Source of the DNA: UBA11869 sp964544965
Lineage (GTDB): Bacteria > Pseudomonadota > Gammaproteobacteria > Eutrophobiales > Eutrophobiaceae
Assembly: GCA_964544965.1 (NCBI GenBank)
Contig: CAZJED010000001.1
Coordinates: 13,437-77,436, forward strand
Direction of reading: 5' to 3'
Length of the DNA: 64,000 bases
Of this stretch, positions 27,295 to 36,067 are shown piece after piece. Each line of letters starts with the position of its first letter. Positions within the stretch are counted from its first letter, which is position 1. The notes beneath the pieces are model-generated. The model was not told the origin of the DNA. It ran no database searches and saw only the letters and a list, made by a program, of their open reading frames with translations. The position numbers and the translations under genes are program-made.

Positions 27295-28224
27295 TTATTC
27301 GGGGAATACATTTGTAGAAAGATAACGATCTCCTCGATCACAAATAATTGAAACGATGACGGCATCTTCGACTTCACTGGATATCTGAAGTGCTGCAGCA
27401 ACAGAACCCCCAGAAGAAATACCTGCAAATATCCCTTCCATCTTTCCAAGAGCAATGGTCGTTTTTTCTGCAAGTTCTTGCGTTACATCTATAACTCTAT
27501 CTACTCTTGCTGGTTCAAAAATTTTTGGCATATACTCTTCAGGCCATCTGCGTATACCAGGGATACGTGCACCGTCTTCAGGTTGAACTCCGATAATCTG
27601 AATTTCCGGATTCATTTCTTTTAAAAAACGTGATGTTCCCATTATTGTACCTGTTGTACCCATTGCACTCACAAAGTGAGTGATCTTGCCATAGGTATCT
27701 TTCCATAATTCAGGTCCTGTACCTTCGTAATGAGCGCGAGGATTATCTGGATTGGCAAATTGATCTAGTATTTTACCCTTACCTTTTGCCTCTAACTCCC
27801 GAGAAACATCTATTGCTTCCTCCATACTACCTTCATCTGAGGTCAGCACAATTTCCGCGCCAAAAGCCTTCATTACCGCGCGTCGTTCAACACTCATATT
27901 TTCGGGCATTACCAATATCACCTTGTATCCGCGTATTGCTGCCGCCATAGCTATAGCAATGCCAGTATTCCCACTGGTTGCCTCAATTAGCGTATCACCG
28001 GATTTAATCTCACCACGTATTTCTGCGTGCTTAATCATACTCATTGCCGGCCTATCTTTTACTGAACCAGCAGGATTATTGCCCTCAAGTTTACCCAAGA
28101 CAACATTACTGGAATTTCCTAATAAACGTTGCAGTTTTACCAAAGGAGTGTTGCCAACAAAAGATTCTAATGTTGTAAAATCTGGTAAATTTTCTATAAC
28201 TTTTTTATTTTCTTTCATAGCCAT
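27295..28224 (-). CDS. cysM: cysteine synthase B
   Basis: The 309-residue PLP enzyme makes cysteine from O-acetylserine and sulfide or thiosulfate. The PLP lysine is K56 in 'NNPAGSVKDRPA', and the phosphate-binding loop is 'EATSGNTGIAIAMAA'. The CysM-type 'QPEDGARIPGIRRWP' segment separates it from CysK. It abuts rimI with no intervening base. The serine acetyltransferase gene (cysE) is not in the window. Confidence 0.96.
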   Translation of the reverse strand: MAMKENKKVIENLPDFTTLESFVGNTPLVKLQRLLGNSSNVVLGKLEGNNPAGSVKDRPAMSMIKHAEIRGEIKSGDTLIEATSGNTGIAIAMAAAIRGYKVILVMPENMSVERRAVMKAFGAEIVLTSDEGSMEEAIDVSRELEAKGKGKILDQFANPDNPRAHYEGTGPELWKDTYGKITHFVSAMGTTGTIMGTSRFLKEMNPEIQIIGVQPEDGARIPGIRRWPEEYMPKIFEPARVDRVIDVTQELAEKTTIALGKMEGIFAGISSGGSVAAALQISSEVEDAVIVSIICDRGDRYLSTNVFPE

Positions 28225-28704
28225 TCAAAATTCTTCTTTTAGTAAAGTTTTTGCTAAAATTAAAGCATCTTCTCGTCCAATCTTAGTTGGATAATAGTTC
28301 CGGCGTTTTCCTATTTCATTAAATCCCATGTTTAAATAGAGTCTAATAGCTTTAAAATTTGTTGGTCTAACTTCTAAAAAAATCCTATGCATATTCTCTC
28401 TTCTAGCTAATACCAAAAAATGATTCAATAGTTGTTTACCAATCCCTCTAGATTGATAATCAGGATGAACACATAAATTTAAAATGTGCGATTCATCTGA
28501 GGTAATTAACATAATGCCGTACCCGATGAGAATTTTATTAAATTCAATAGCCCAGGAACTATAGCCTGCGTGTAAACAATCTTGGAAAATTGTTTTATTC
28601 CAAGGAAAATCATATGCATTATCTTCTATATTGATAATGGAAGTAACGTCTTGCTCCACCATAGGCCGAATATATATTTCGGGTATTTGAATTACTGCAC
28701 TCAT
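28225..28704 (-). CDS. rimI: ribosomal protein bS18-alanine N-acetyltransferase-like GNAT
   Basis: The 159-residue GNAT acetyltransferase has the acetyl-CoA-binding motif 'YQSRGIGKQLLNHFL' (about residues 89-103) and the RimI-like 'FLEVRPTNFKAIRLYLNMGF'. RimI acetylates the N-terminus of ribosomal protein S18. Its ATG at 28704 overlaps the stop of the uracil-DNA glycosylase gene (ATGA), so translation is coupled. In many gammaproteobacteria the same UDG-rimI pair is seen. Substrate specificity is assumed from this context. Confidence 0.88.
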   Translation of the reverse strand: MSAVIQIPEIYIRPMVEQDVTSIINIEDNAYDFPWNKTIFQDCLHAGYSSWAIEFNKILIGYGIMLITSDESHILNLCVHPDYQSRGIGKQLLNHFLVLARRENMHRIFLEVRPTNFKAIRLYLNMGFNEIGKRRNYYPTKIGREDALILAKTLLKEEF

Positions 28705-29420
28705 ATCAATCCTCTATATATATTCTGGGCGAATTTAAGATCTTCCCAAACTTTACGTTTCTCAGTGGGCGAGCGAAGCAAGTATGCTGGATGATAAGTT
28801 ACCACTACGGGCAAATCACTATCTGGATATTGATAAGAATTGCCTCTCATTTTACCAATTGGAGTAGTTGATTTTAATAAATTTTGTGCTGCTATTCGCC
28901 CAAGCGCTAAAATAATCTTTGGATTAATTAACTTAATCTGTTGCCTTAAATACTTCTCACAAGCTTTGACTTCATCCGGCTTTGGATCACGATTTTTTGG
29001 TGGTCTACATTTCAATATATTAGCAATAAATACATCTTTTCTTTGCAATCCAACAGAAAGCAACATTGAATTTAATAATTTTCCTGCACGACCAACAAAA
29101 GGTTCTCCTTTAAGATCTTCATCTACGCCAGGTGCTTCACCAATAACTAGCCAGTCCGCATCCTTATTACCTATACCAAAAACAGTGTTTGTTCTAAACT
29201 TGTGTAGCTCACATGAATTACATGTTTCGACTTGTCTTGAAAGATAGTTTAGATCTTTATCTAAATCTGTTTCCAAAGATCTATTATTTTTGGAAATACT
29301 TTTAGCATCAAAACCTGCTAATTTTATTGCATCTTCTTTTTCTCTATGAGCAAATTTACGCTCTGACCAAACTGTAATGCCAATTTCTTTTAAATATTGT
29401 TGTTGACGAATACCATTCAT
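28701..29420 (-). CDS. uracil-DNA glycosylase, family 4 (iron-sulfur type)
   Basis: The 239-residue DNA repair enzyme removes uracil from DNA. The four cysteines that ligate a [4Fe-4S] cluster are in place: C67 and C70 ('CNSCELHKFR'), C138 and C154. The active-site loop is 'GEAPGVDEDL' (residues 94-103), and the motif 'VTYHPAYLLR' carries His210. About 55 N-terminal residues precede the domain, as is usual in proteobacterial members. The gene is 6 bp after leuA and overlaps rimI. Confidence 0.95.
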   Translation of the reverse strand: MNGIRQQQYLKEIGITVWSERKFAHREKEDAIKLAGFDAKSISKNNRSLETDLDKDLNYLSRQVETCNSCELHKFRTNTVFGIGNKDADWLVIGEAPGVDEDLKGEPFVGRAGKLLNSMLLSVGLQRKDVFIANILKCRPPKNRDPKPDEVKACEKYLRQQIKLINPKIILALGRIAAQNLLKSTTPIGKMRGNSYQYPDSDLPVVVTYHPAYLLRSPTEKRKVWEDLKFAQNIYRGLI

Positions 29421-29426
29421 ACGATT

Positions 29427-30965
29427 TTATACTTGATGTGGGTGTGCCCGTTCATTATGAATAAAAACTTTATTTAGAGCGTTAATGTAAGCCTTAGCAG
29501 ATGCAATCACAATATCAGTATCAGAACCAAGACCATTAACTATACGCCCGCTCTTGTCTATGCGGACTGTTACTTCGCCTTGTGAGTCTGTGCCATCGGT
29601 TATGTTATTTACTGAATATAATTGTAAATTACAGCCGCTTTTGACCATGCTTTCAATAGCTTTATATGTCGCATCTACCGGGCCTCCCCCTTCTGCGTTT
29701 GCATGCTCTTCTTTCCCGTCAATTGACAATGTAACTTGTGCTCTTGGTTTAACTCCAGTCTCAGTCCCCACCTTGAGAGAGATGAGTTTGATTCTTTCAT
29801 CTCCACTTCCTTGTATTGTGTCGCTAACTAAAGCTTGTAAATCATCATCATAAACCTCGTGCTTTTTATCAGCTAATTCTTTGAATTGTAAAAAAACTGC
29901 ATTCAATTCTTCTTCTTCCTTGAAAATAATACCCAGCTCTTCTAGACGCGTACGAAAAGCATTGCGACCCGAGTGCTTACCTAAAACCATTCTATTGGCA
30001 TTCCATCCAACATCTTCAGCGCGCATAATTTCGTATGTTTCGCGACTTTTCAAAACACCATCCTGATGAATACCTGATTCATGAGCAAATGCATTAGCTC
30101 CAACAATCGCCTTATTTGGTTGGACAGGAAAACCTGTAATGGTTGAAACAAGTCTTGAGCAATGAACAATTTGACTTGTATCAATATCAGTATCACATTC
30201 AAACACATCCTTTCGTGTTTTTACCGACATAACTATTTCTTCCAAAGCGGCATTACCAGCGCGCTCCCCCAAACCATTTATTGTGCATTCAACTTGTCTA
30301 GCGCCATTTAAAACTGCGGCCAAAGAATTGCCAACTGCAAGCCCAAGATCATTATGACAATGCACTGAAAATACTGCTTTATCAGAATTTGGTATATTTT
30401 TTATTAGATTTTCTATTAACTCTCCAAAATATTGTGGCAAATTATAGCCAACTGTATCTGGTATATTGATCGTTTTCGCACCAGCATTAATTACTGACTC
30501 AATGACGCGGCATAGAAAATCAAACTCAGAACGTCCGGCATCCTCGGGGGAGAATTCTATGTTATCAGTATATTTTCCAGCCCGTTTAACTGCCTTAACT
30601 GCATTTTCAATAACTTGCTCAGGTTCCATTCTTAATTTTTCACGCATATGTATAGGGGACGTTGCTAAAAAAGTGTGAATGCGAAATGATTTTGCTGGCT
30701 TTAGTGCATCTGCTGCACAATCTATATCTTTATCTAATGCTCTTGCCAAACCACATACGGTGCTCTCAGTAATTAATTCTGAAACGGACTTAACAGCTTC
30801 AAAATCACCCGGGCTTGCAATTGGAAAACCAGCCTCAATTATATCAACGCGCATTTTCTCTAATGCTTTTGCAATACGGAGTTTTTCATCTTTGGTCATT
30901 GAAGCACCTGGGCTCTGCTCCCCATCACGCAAAGTCGTATCAAAAATAATTAATTTATCTTGCAT
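29427..30965 (-). CDS. leuA: 2-isopropylmalate synthase
   Basis: The 512-residue enzyme condenses acetyl-CoA with 2-oxoisovalerate, the first step of leucine synthesis. 'FDTTLRDGEQSPGASM' (residues 8-23) begins the TIM barrel, 'VHCHNDLGLAV' contains metal-binding histidines, and a C-terminal LeuA allosteric domain (about 390-505) senses leucine. It overlaps the end of pssA by 11 bp and closes the ilvI-ilvH-ilvC-psd-pssA-leuA run. leuCDB are not in the window. Confidence 0.98.
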   Translation of the reverse strand: MQDKLIIFDTTLRDGEQSPGASMTKDEKLRIAKALEKMRVDIIEAGFPIASPGDFEAVKSVSELITESTVCGLARALDKDIDCAADALKPAKSFRIHTFLATSPIHMREKLRMEPEQVIENAVKAVKRAGKYTDNIEFSPEDAGRSEFDFLCRVIESVINAGAKTINIPDTVGYNLPQYFGELIENLIKNIPNSDKAVFSVHCHNDLGLAVGNSLAAVLNGARQVECTINGLGERAGNAALEEIVMSVKTRKDVFECDTDIDTSQIVHCSRLVSTITGFPVQPNKAIVGANAFAHESGIHQDGVLKSRETYEIMRAEDVGWNANRMVLGKHSGRNAFRTRLEELGIIFKEEEELNAVFLQFKELADKKHEVYDDDLQALVSDTIQGSGDERIKLISLKVGTETGVKPRAQVTLSIDGKEEHANAEGGGPVDATYKAIESMVKSGCNLQLYSVNNITDGTDSQGEVTVRIDKSGRIVNGLGSDTDIVIASAKAYINALNKVFIHNERAHPHQV

Positions 30966-31704
30966 CTTTTCTCGCTGCCCTATGGCGATGTAATAAAATT
31001 AACGTAAAAATTGGCCCAGAAATGGCATAAATTATTGCTAAAAGAAATAAGATTGAAGCTGGCTCAATTGCAATTAAAACAAATACAGGAACTATTATAA
31101 GAAAGGCCATAAATGGAATACGATTCTTAAAATCAAATTCTTTAAAACTGTGATACCTGATATTACTGACCATCAATAAACCAACAACGACAGTTAATAA
31201 AGAACAAATAATTGTAATAGTTGTGCCATCAACTAATCCATAACCACTCCCAAACCAGACTAACCCACCTAATACTGCAGCTGCACCTGGACTTGGTAAA
31301 CCCTGAAAATAACGTTTATCAATGCTTGTCGCTTGGGTGTTAAATCTTGCCAATCTTAATGATGCACAGGCCGTATAAACAAAAGCCGCCAACCAGCCTA
31401 ATTTTCCCATACCAAATAGTGCCCATTGATACACTACAAGTGACGGGGCCAAGCCGAATGAAATCATATCTGAGAGACTATCATATTGCATTCCAAATGC
31501 ACTCTGAGTATTCGTTAATCTTGCAATACGACCATCCATACCATCAAGAATTATTGCGATAAAAATTGCAATAGCGGCAGAGGCAAAATGCTGGTTCATA
31601 GCAGCTACAATAGAATAAAAACCAGAAAATAATGCTCCCGTCGTTAGCAAATTCGGTAATAAATAAATTCCTCGTCCAGATTTTGTCACTATTCTTAATA
31701 CCAA
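30955..31704 (-). CDS. pssA: CDP-diacylglycerol--serine O-phosphatidyltransferase
   Basis: The 249-residue integral membrane enzyme makes phosphatidylserine from CDP-diacylglycerol and serine. The CDP-alcohol phosphotransferase signature DG-x2-AR-x8-G-x3-D-x3-D is visible starting at 'DGMDGRIARL' (residue 54). About seven hydrophobic segments follow. This is the membrane (type II) enzyme found in many bacteria, not the peripheral E. coli PssA. With psd just upstream it completes phosphatidylethanolamine synthesis. Confidence 0.96.
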   Translation of the reverse strand: MVLRIVTKSGRGIYLLPNLLTTGALFSGFYSIVAAMNQHFASAAIAIFIAIILDGMDGRIARLTNTQSAFGMQYDSLSDMISFGLAPSLVVYQWALFGMGKLGWLAAFVYTACASLRLARFNTQATSIDKRYFQGLPSPGAAAVLGGLVWFGSGYGLVDGTTITIICSLLTVVVGLLMVSNIRYHSFKEFDFKNRIPFMAFLIIVPVFVLIAIEPASILFLLAIIYAISGPIFTLILLHRHRAARKDAR

Positions 31705-31778
31705 TTTTAAAAAATTTAATAGGGAAGTTTACCCTTGAAAGTTATTAACTTAAACAAGGAATTAAAGAATAAAATTAA

Positions 31779-32438
31779 TTATTTTAACTGGGCTTTTACT
31801 GAGCTAGGCGGTTCTGAATGTATTAACTCAGCTATTACAGTGTTGCCTGAATTCACGTGCTGTCCGACCTCAACAAGAATTTTAGATCCAACCGGCAAAA
31901 AAAGATCAACAACACTTCCGAAAGATATATATCCACAACGCTGTCCTTGACCAACTCTTTCACCAGAATTCAAATATACATGCGAGCTACGCATTAAATT
32001 TCTAAACCTAATTGCAGTGATAACATTATCGCCTTCATCAGATTGAACATGGAAATCTAGGTGTTTATGGGATTGATTTTTAAATGATGGATTATACCAC
32101 TGCCCAACAACTTTTCCCTCAATTGGGCTTCGCAATGAATAGATGTCGGTAATGCGCATGACAATTCTAATACGCACCATATTAGTGTTCAGACGAATTT
32201 CTTTTGCTTCCCCAACTTTAGAAATAATACCGTGTACTGGACTGACAACGGCTAAAGGCTGCGATGGTATTTCTCTATGAGGATCGCGAAAAAGAAAGAC
32301 AGTTACTAATAAAACAACTAATAAAAAAATAACTATAGATTCGCTAAGAAAAAAATTTGCAAATAGTGTAGCGCCAAAAATTGTAATTATTATAGGCCAA
32401 GATTCTCTTGCTATAAAAGGATAATAATTACTTGGCAT
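31779..32438 (-). CDS. psd: phosphatidylserine decarboxylase proenzyme (short PSD-A type)
   Basis: The 219-residue protein is the short archaetidylserine-decarboxylase-like form. An N-terminal membrane pair (about 14-50) precedes the catalytic part 'AVVSPVHGIISKVGEA'. The self-cleavage site that makes the pyruvoyl cofactor is the Gly-Ser in 'GYISFGSVVDLFLP'. It converts phosphatidylserine to phosphatidylethanolamine and lies 58 bp downstream of ilvC and 74 bp before pssA. The hybrid ilv-psd-pssA-leuA order is conserved in many beta- and gammaproteobacteria. Confidence 0.95.
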   Translation of the reverse strand: MPSNYYPFIARESWPIIITIFGATLFANFFLSESIVIFLLVVLLVTVFLFRDPHREIPSQPLAVVSPVHGIISKVGEAKEIRLNTNMVRIRIVMRITDIYSLRSPIEGKVVGQWYNPSFKNQSHKHLDFHVQSDEGDNVITAIRFRNLMRSSHVYLNSGERVGQGQRCGYISFGSVVDLFLPVGSKILVEVGQHVNSGNTVIAELIHSEPPSSVKAQLK

Positions 32439-32496
32439 TTAACTTTATACTCAAAAATAAATTTTCTTAAAAAACTTAAATATATATACAATTAAA

Positions 32497-33513
32497 TCAA
32501 TTCTTTTTTTCATCAACCAATTTATTTTCTCCGATCCATGGCATCATTGATCTCAACTTTTCTCCAATAATCTCAATTCCATGTTCGCGACTTATACGTC
32601 TTTTTTCTTCCATTGTAGGAGCGCCATTCTTATATTCTGAAATAAATTCACGAGCAAATTCACCGCTTTGAATCTCTGCTAAAATTTCTTTCATTACACG
32701 TTTTGTATCATCAGTTATAACGCGTGGTCCGCGTGTGAAATCACCATATTCTGCTGTATTTGAAATTGAATATCGCATATTAGCAATACCGCCCTCATAA
32801 ATTAAATCAACAATTAATTTTGTCTCGTGCAAACATTCGAAATACGCCATTTCCGGAGCATAACCTGCCTCAACTAAAGTTTCGAAACCAGTTTGAATAA
32901 GGGATGTTATTCCGCCACAAAGTACTGTTTGCTCGCCAAATAAATCCGTTTCAGTTTCTTCTTTAAAAGTAGTTTCAATAATTGCGGCTCGTCCGCCTCC
33001 ATTTGCAGATGCGTAAGATAAAGAAAGCTCTTTGGCATGACCCGACGCATCTTGAAATATAGCTATCAAAGATGGAACCCCGCCGCCACTTGCGTAAGTA
33101 GCTCGCACTAAATGTCCCGGTCCTTTAGGGGCAACCATAATTACATCCAAGTCAGGGCGAGGGATGATTTGTTCAAAATGGATATTAAAACCATGCGCAA
33201 ATGCAAGAGTTGCCCCCTCTTTTATATTTGGTTCTATTTCATTTTTATATAATTCAGATTGATGCTCATCGGGTGCCAATAACATAATCAAATCGGAGGT
33301 GGAAACAGCATCATTAATTGATTTAACTTCTAATCCCGCCGACTTAGCCTTTTCAATCGATGCTGAGCCTGAACGTAAACCAACACATACATTAACACCT
33401 GAGTCTTTAAGGTTATTCGCATGTGCATGTCCCTGAGAACCATACCCAATTACAGCTACTTGTTTACCCTTTATAATTTCTAAATCAGCATCTTTATCAT
33501 AATAAATATTCAT
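32497..33513 (-). CDS. ilvC: ketol-acid reductoisomerase, class I
   Basis: The 338-residue NADPH- and Mg-dependent enzyme is the second common step of isoleucine and valine synthesis. The nucleotide-binding loop 'VIGYGSQGHAHANNLKDSG' is followed by the specificity loop 'GLRSGSAS'. Catalytic acidic residues lie in 'TDLFGEQTVLCGG'. The length is that of class I (about 338), not the longer E. coli-type class II. It follows ilvH by 26 bp. Confidence 0.98.
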   Translation of the reverse strand: MNIYYDKDADLEIIKGKQVAVIGYGSQGHAHANNLKDSGVNVCVGLRSGSASIEKAKSAGLEVKSINDAVSTSDLIMLLAPDEHQSELYKNEIEPNIKEGATLAFAHGFNIHFEQIIPRPDLDVIMVAPKGPGHLVRATYASGGGVPSLIAIFQDASGHAKELSLSYASANGGGRAAIIETTFKEETETDLFGEQTVLCGGITSLIQTGFETLVEAGYAPEMAYFECLHETKLIVDLIYEGGIANMRYSISNTAEYGDFTRGPRVITDDTKRVMKEILAEIQSGEFAREFISEYKNGAPTMEEKRRISREHGIEIIGEKLRSMMPWIGENKLVDEKKN

Positions 33514-33539
33514 TGAACTTCTCTCATTAAAATATAGTT

Positions 33540-34034
33540 TTAAGATTGTACGGCTTTATCACCAAGCGATATAGCTGACACACCAGAACGAACAACTTCA
33601 AGAATCAAACTATCTTCTATGGTGGTTATGAAAGCATCTATTTTTTCGCATGTGTCTGTGATTTCAATTGTATATAAATTTTTAGTTACATCAATAATAC
33701 GTCCATTAAATGTATCTACTACTCGTTTAATTGTCTCATGGTCTTCCTTTTTTTCTGCAATTAACTTAGTAAGTAACAACTCTTTTTCAATATGCTCATA
33801 CTCATTAAGATCGGCTACTTTAATAACATCGACCAGTTTATTTAATTGCTTTGTTATTTGCTCAACGATAGCATCTGAACCAGTAGTTACCAAAGTTAAC
33901 CGGGAAATCGTTGGATCCTCAGTTGGTGCAACTGATAACGATTCTATATTAAACGCTCTTGCCGAAAATAATCCTGAAACTCTTGATAAAGCTCCCGCTT
34001 CATTTTCTAGAAGCAACGAAATGATGTGCCTCAT
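33540..34034 (-). CDS. ilvH: acetolactate synthase small (regulatory) subunit
   Basis: The 164-residue protein has an N-terminal ACT domain ('ISLLLENEAGALSRVSGLF') and the C-terminal ALS_ss_C domain ('IIDVTKNLYTIEITDT'). It activates the large subunit and confers valine feedback inhibition. Its ATG is 2 bp after the ilvI stop. The length matches IlvH/IlvN of the biosynthetic enzyme. Confidence 0.97.
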   Translation of the reverse strand: MRHIISLLLENEAGALSRVSGLFSARAFNIESLSVAPTEDPTISRLTLVTTGSDAIVEQITKQLNKLVDVIKVADLNEYEHIEKELLLTKLIAEKKEDHETIKRVVDTFNGRIIDVTKNLYTIEITDTCEKIDAFITTIEDSLILEVVRSGVSAISLGDKAVQS

Positions 34035-34036
34035 AA

Positions 34037-35782
34037 TTAAGCAAGTTCCCTTTCAGATGACAAATGCATTTCATTATGGCCTTTACCAGATGCAATCATG
34101 GGATAAACATTTTCAGTTTGATCGGTAATAAAATCCATTATCACGGTTTTGTCCTTCATTAATAAAGCCTCTTTCAAAGTACTTTCAACATCGCTGCTTT
34201 TTTCAACTCTAATGCCCGTGTGTCCATAGCTTTCTGCTATTTTTACAAAATCAGGTAAAGCTTCCATATACGAATGTGAATAACGTCCAGAATAAAAAAA
34301 TTCCTGCCATTGTCGGACCATACCCATGTAACGATTATTCAGATTTATAATTTTTACTGGTGTCCCATATTGCAAACAAGTTGATAACTCTTGAATACAC
34401 ATCACGAGACTTGCCTCACCTGTGATGCACGCCACCGTTTCGTTTGGAAAAGCTAATTTAACCCCCATGGCTGCGGGAAGGCCAAAACCCATAGTGCCTA
34501 AGCCTCCAGAATTAATCCAACGTCTTGGTTTATCAAACTTATAAAACTGCGCTGCCCACATCTGATGTTGTCCGACATCCGATGTAACATAGGCGTCGCC
34601 CTTTGTTAATTCCCATAATTTCTCAACAACAAATTGTGGCTTGATAACAGAAGATGTCCGGTCATATTTGAGGCAATCAATTTTTGCCCAATCATAAATT
34701 TGATCCCACCAAGACTGAAGTTCATTTTTATTCTTTTGAAGTTTATCCAGTTCGCCCTTTAAAATTTCATTTAAATCTTTCAGCACATGTTTTACGTCGC
34801 CAACAATAGGAATATCAACAGGAACATTTTTAGCGATAGATGATGGATCAACATCAATATGGATAATTTTTGCGTATGGACAAAACTTTTCAAGGTCGCC
34901 AGTCACACGATCATCAAATCTAGCGCCAATAGCAATTAATACATCACAATTATGCATAGCCATGTTAGCTTCATAAGTCCCGTGCATGCCAAGCATTCCA
35001 ATAAACTGCTTGTCTGTTGCAGGATATGCTCCGAGTCCCATAAGTGTATTAGTTATAGGGTAATTTAATGTTTGGGTAAATTTAGTTAATTCTTTACTCG
35101 CTTCGCTAAGAATTACGCCTCCACCAGAATAAATCATAGGCTTCTTTGCTGATAAAATTAATTTTGATGCCCTTTTTATTTGACCAGGATGTCCTTTTAC
35201 AACTGGACGATATGAACGCATATCAATATTTTTTGGATATTCATACTCGCATGAATCAGCCGTAACATCTTTTGGAATATCAACAACAACTGGACCTGGT
35301 CTCCCGCTAGTTGCAACATAAAAAGCTTTCTTTATTGTCTCAGCTAATACTTTGACATCTTTTACTAAAAAATTGTGCTTTACGCAGGGTCTTGTGATGC
35401 CTATAGAATCAACCTCCTGAAAAGCGTCATTTCCGATCATTTTTCTTGATACTTGCCCGGTAAAAACAACTAATGGGATAGAATCCATATGAGCTGTAGC
35501 AATACCTGTAACTGCATTCGTAGCGCCTGGCCCAGATGTCACCAACACTACACCGGGTTTTCCTGTTGACCGAGCATAGCCGTCTGCAGCGTGAGTTGCC
35601 CCCTGTTCGTGACGTACTAATATATGTTCAACGTCGTCCTGTTTATACAGAGCATCATAGATATGGAGTACGGCACCCCCGGGATAACCAAACAAATGCT
35701 TAACCCCTTCGTCCTTCAGTGCGCGGCAAAAAATTTCTGCTCCTCTTAGAATTTCTTTCTTTTTTGACACCTTTCTTACCAA
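34037..35782 (-). CDS. ilvI: acetolactate synthase large (catalytic) subunit
   Basis: The 581-residue thiamine-diphosphate enzyme forms acetolactate or acetohydroxybutyrate. The cofactor-activating Glu is in 'VRHEQGATHAADGYARS'. The ThDP/Mg motif reads 'GEASLVM' (455-461) to 'NNRYMGM', where many relatives have GDGS; from memory pseudomonads have GEGS, so the Glu is not unprecedented. FAD-site segments such as 'GARFDDRVTGDL' are present. It is the first gene of the branched-chain/phospholipid operon, so the 285-bp spacer upstream should contain its promoter. I see no convincing leader-peptide attenuator. Confidence 0.97.
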   Translation of the reverse strand: MVRKVSKKKEILRGAEIFCRALKDEGVKHLFGYPGGAVLHIYDALYKQDDVEHILVRHEQGATHAADGYARSTGKPGVVLVTSGPGATNAVTGIATAHMDSIPLVVFTGQVSRKMIGNDAFQEVDSIGITRPCVKHNFLVKDVKVLAETIKKAFYVATSGRPGPVVVDIPKDVTADSCEYEYPKNIDMRSYRPVVKGHPGQIKRASKLILSAKKPMIYSGGGVILSEASKELTKFTQTLNYPITNTLMGLGAYPATDKQFIGMLGMHGTYEANMAMHNCDVLIAIGARFDDRVTGDLEKFCPYAKIIHIDVDPSSIAKNVPVDIPIVGDVKHVLKDLNEILKGELDKLQKNKNELQSWWDQIYDWAKIDCLKYDRTSSVIKPQFVVEKLWELTKGDAYVTSDVGQHQMWAAQFYKFDKPRRWINSGGLGTMGFGLPAAMGVKLAFPNETVACITGEASLVMCIQELSTCLQYGTPVKIINLNNRYMGMVRQWQEFFYSGRYSHSYMEALPDFVKIAESYGHTGIRVEKSSDVESTLKEALLMKDKTVIMDFITDQTENVYPMIASGKGHNEMHLSSERELA

Positions 35783-36067
35783 TTATTATGTTGAAGTTAT
35801 AAATATACATTAATTTGAACGAAAACGCGGGAAGTTACTGAGATTCTTAGGTCAGGTCAAGTTATGTTATGATATATTGTCTTGAAAATGGCATTGAACC
35901 AGACAATTTAAGCATAAATAAAACCTTCATACTAATATTGAATCTCATTAACCTTATTAGTCCAATACTGCTAGATACCGGTTATCAATCTGTGTCTAAT
36001 ATGACTCATTATACTACTGTAAATTGGGTGTTTTTCTAACTTGTATTATGTATAGATAATTCAACGC
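35783..36067. other. divergent intergenic region ilvI/proS
   Basis: This 285-bp AT-rich spacer must carry promoters for ilvI (minus) and proS (plus). The only structure I see is a 7-bp perfect inverted repeat, ATTGTCT at 35876-35882 and AGACAAT at 35901-35907, with an 18-bp spacer, and a short tandem GGTCA repeat at about 35850-35859. Such repeats arise easily by chance in this composition. There is no RNA gene and no T-box-like or leader-peptide feature that I can recognise. Confidence 0.35.

Noticed and set aside
35876..35907. ATTGTCT/AGACAAT inverted repeat as an operator for proS or ilvI
   Set aside because: A 7-bp arm with an 18-bp loop is expected by chance in a spacer of this size and composition, and it matches no regulator site I know.
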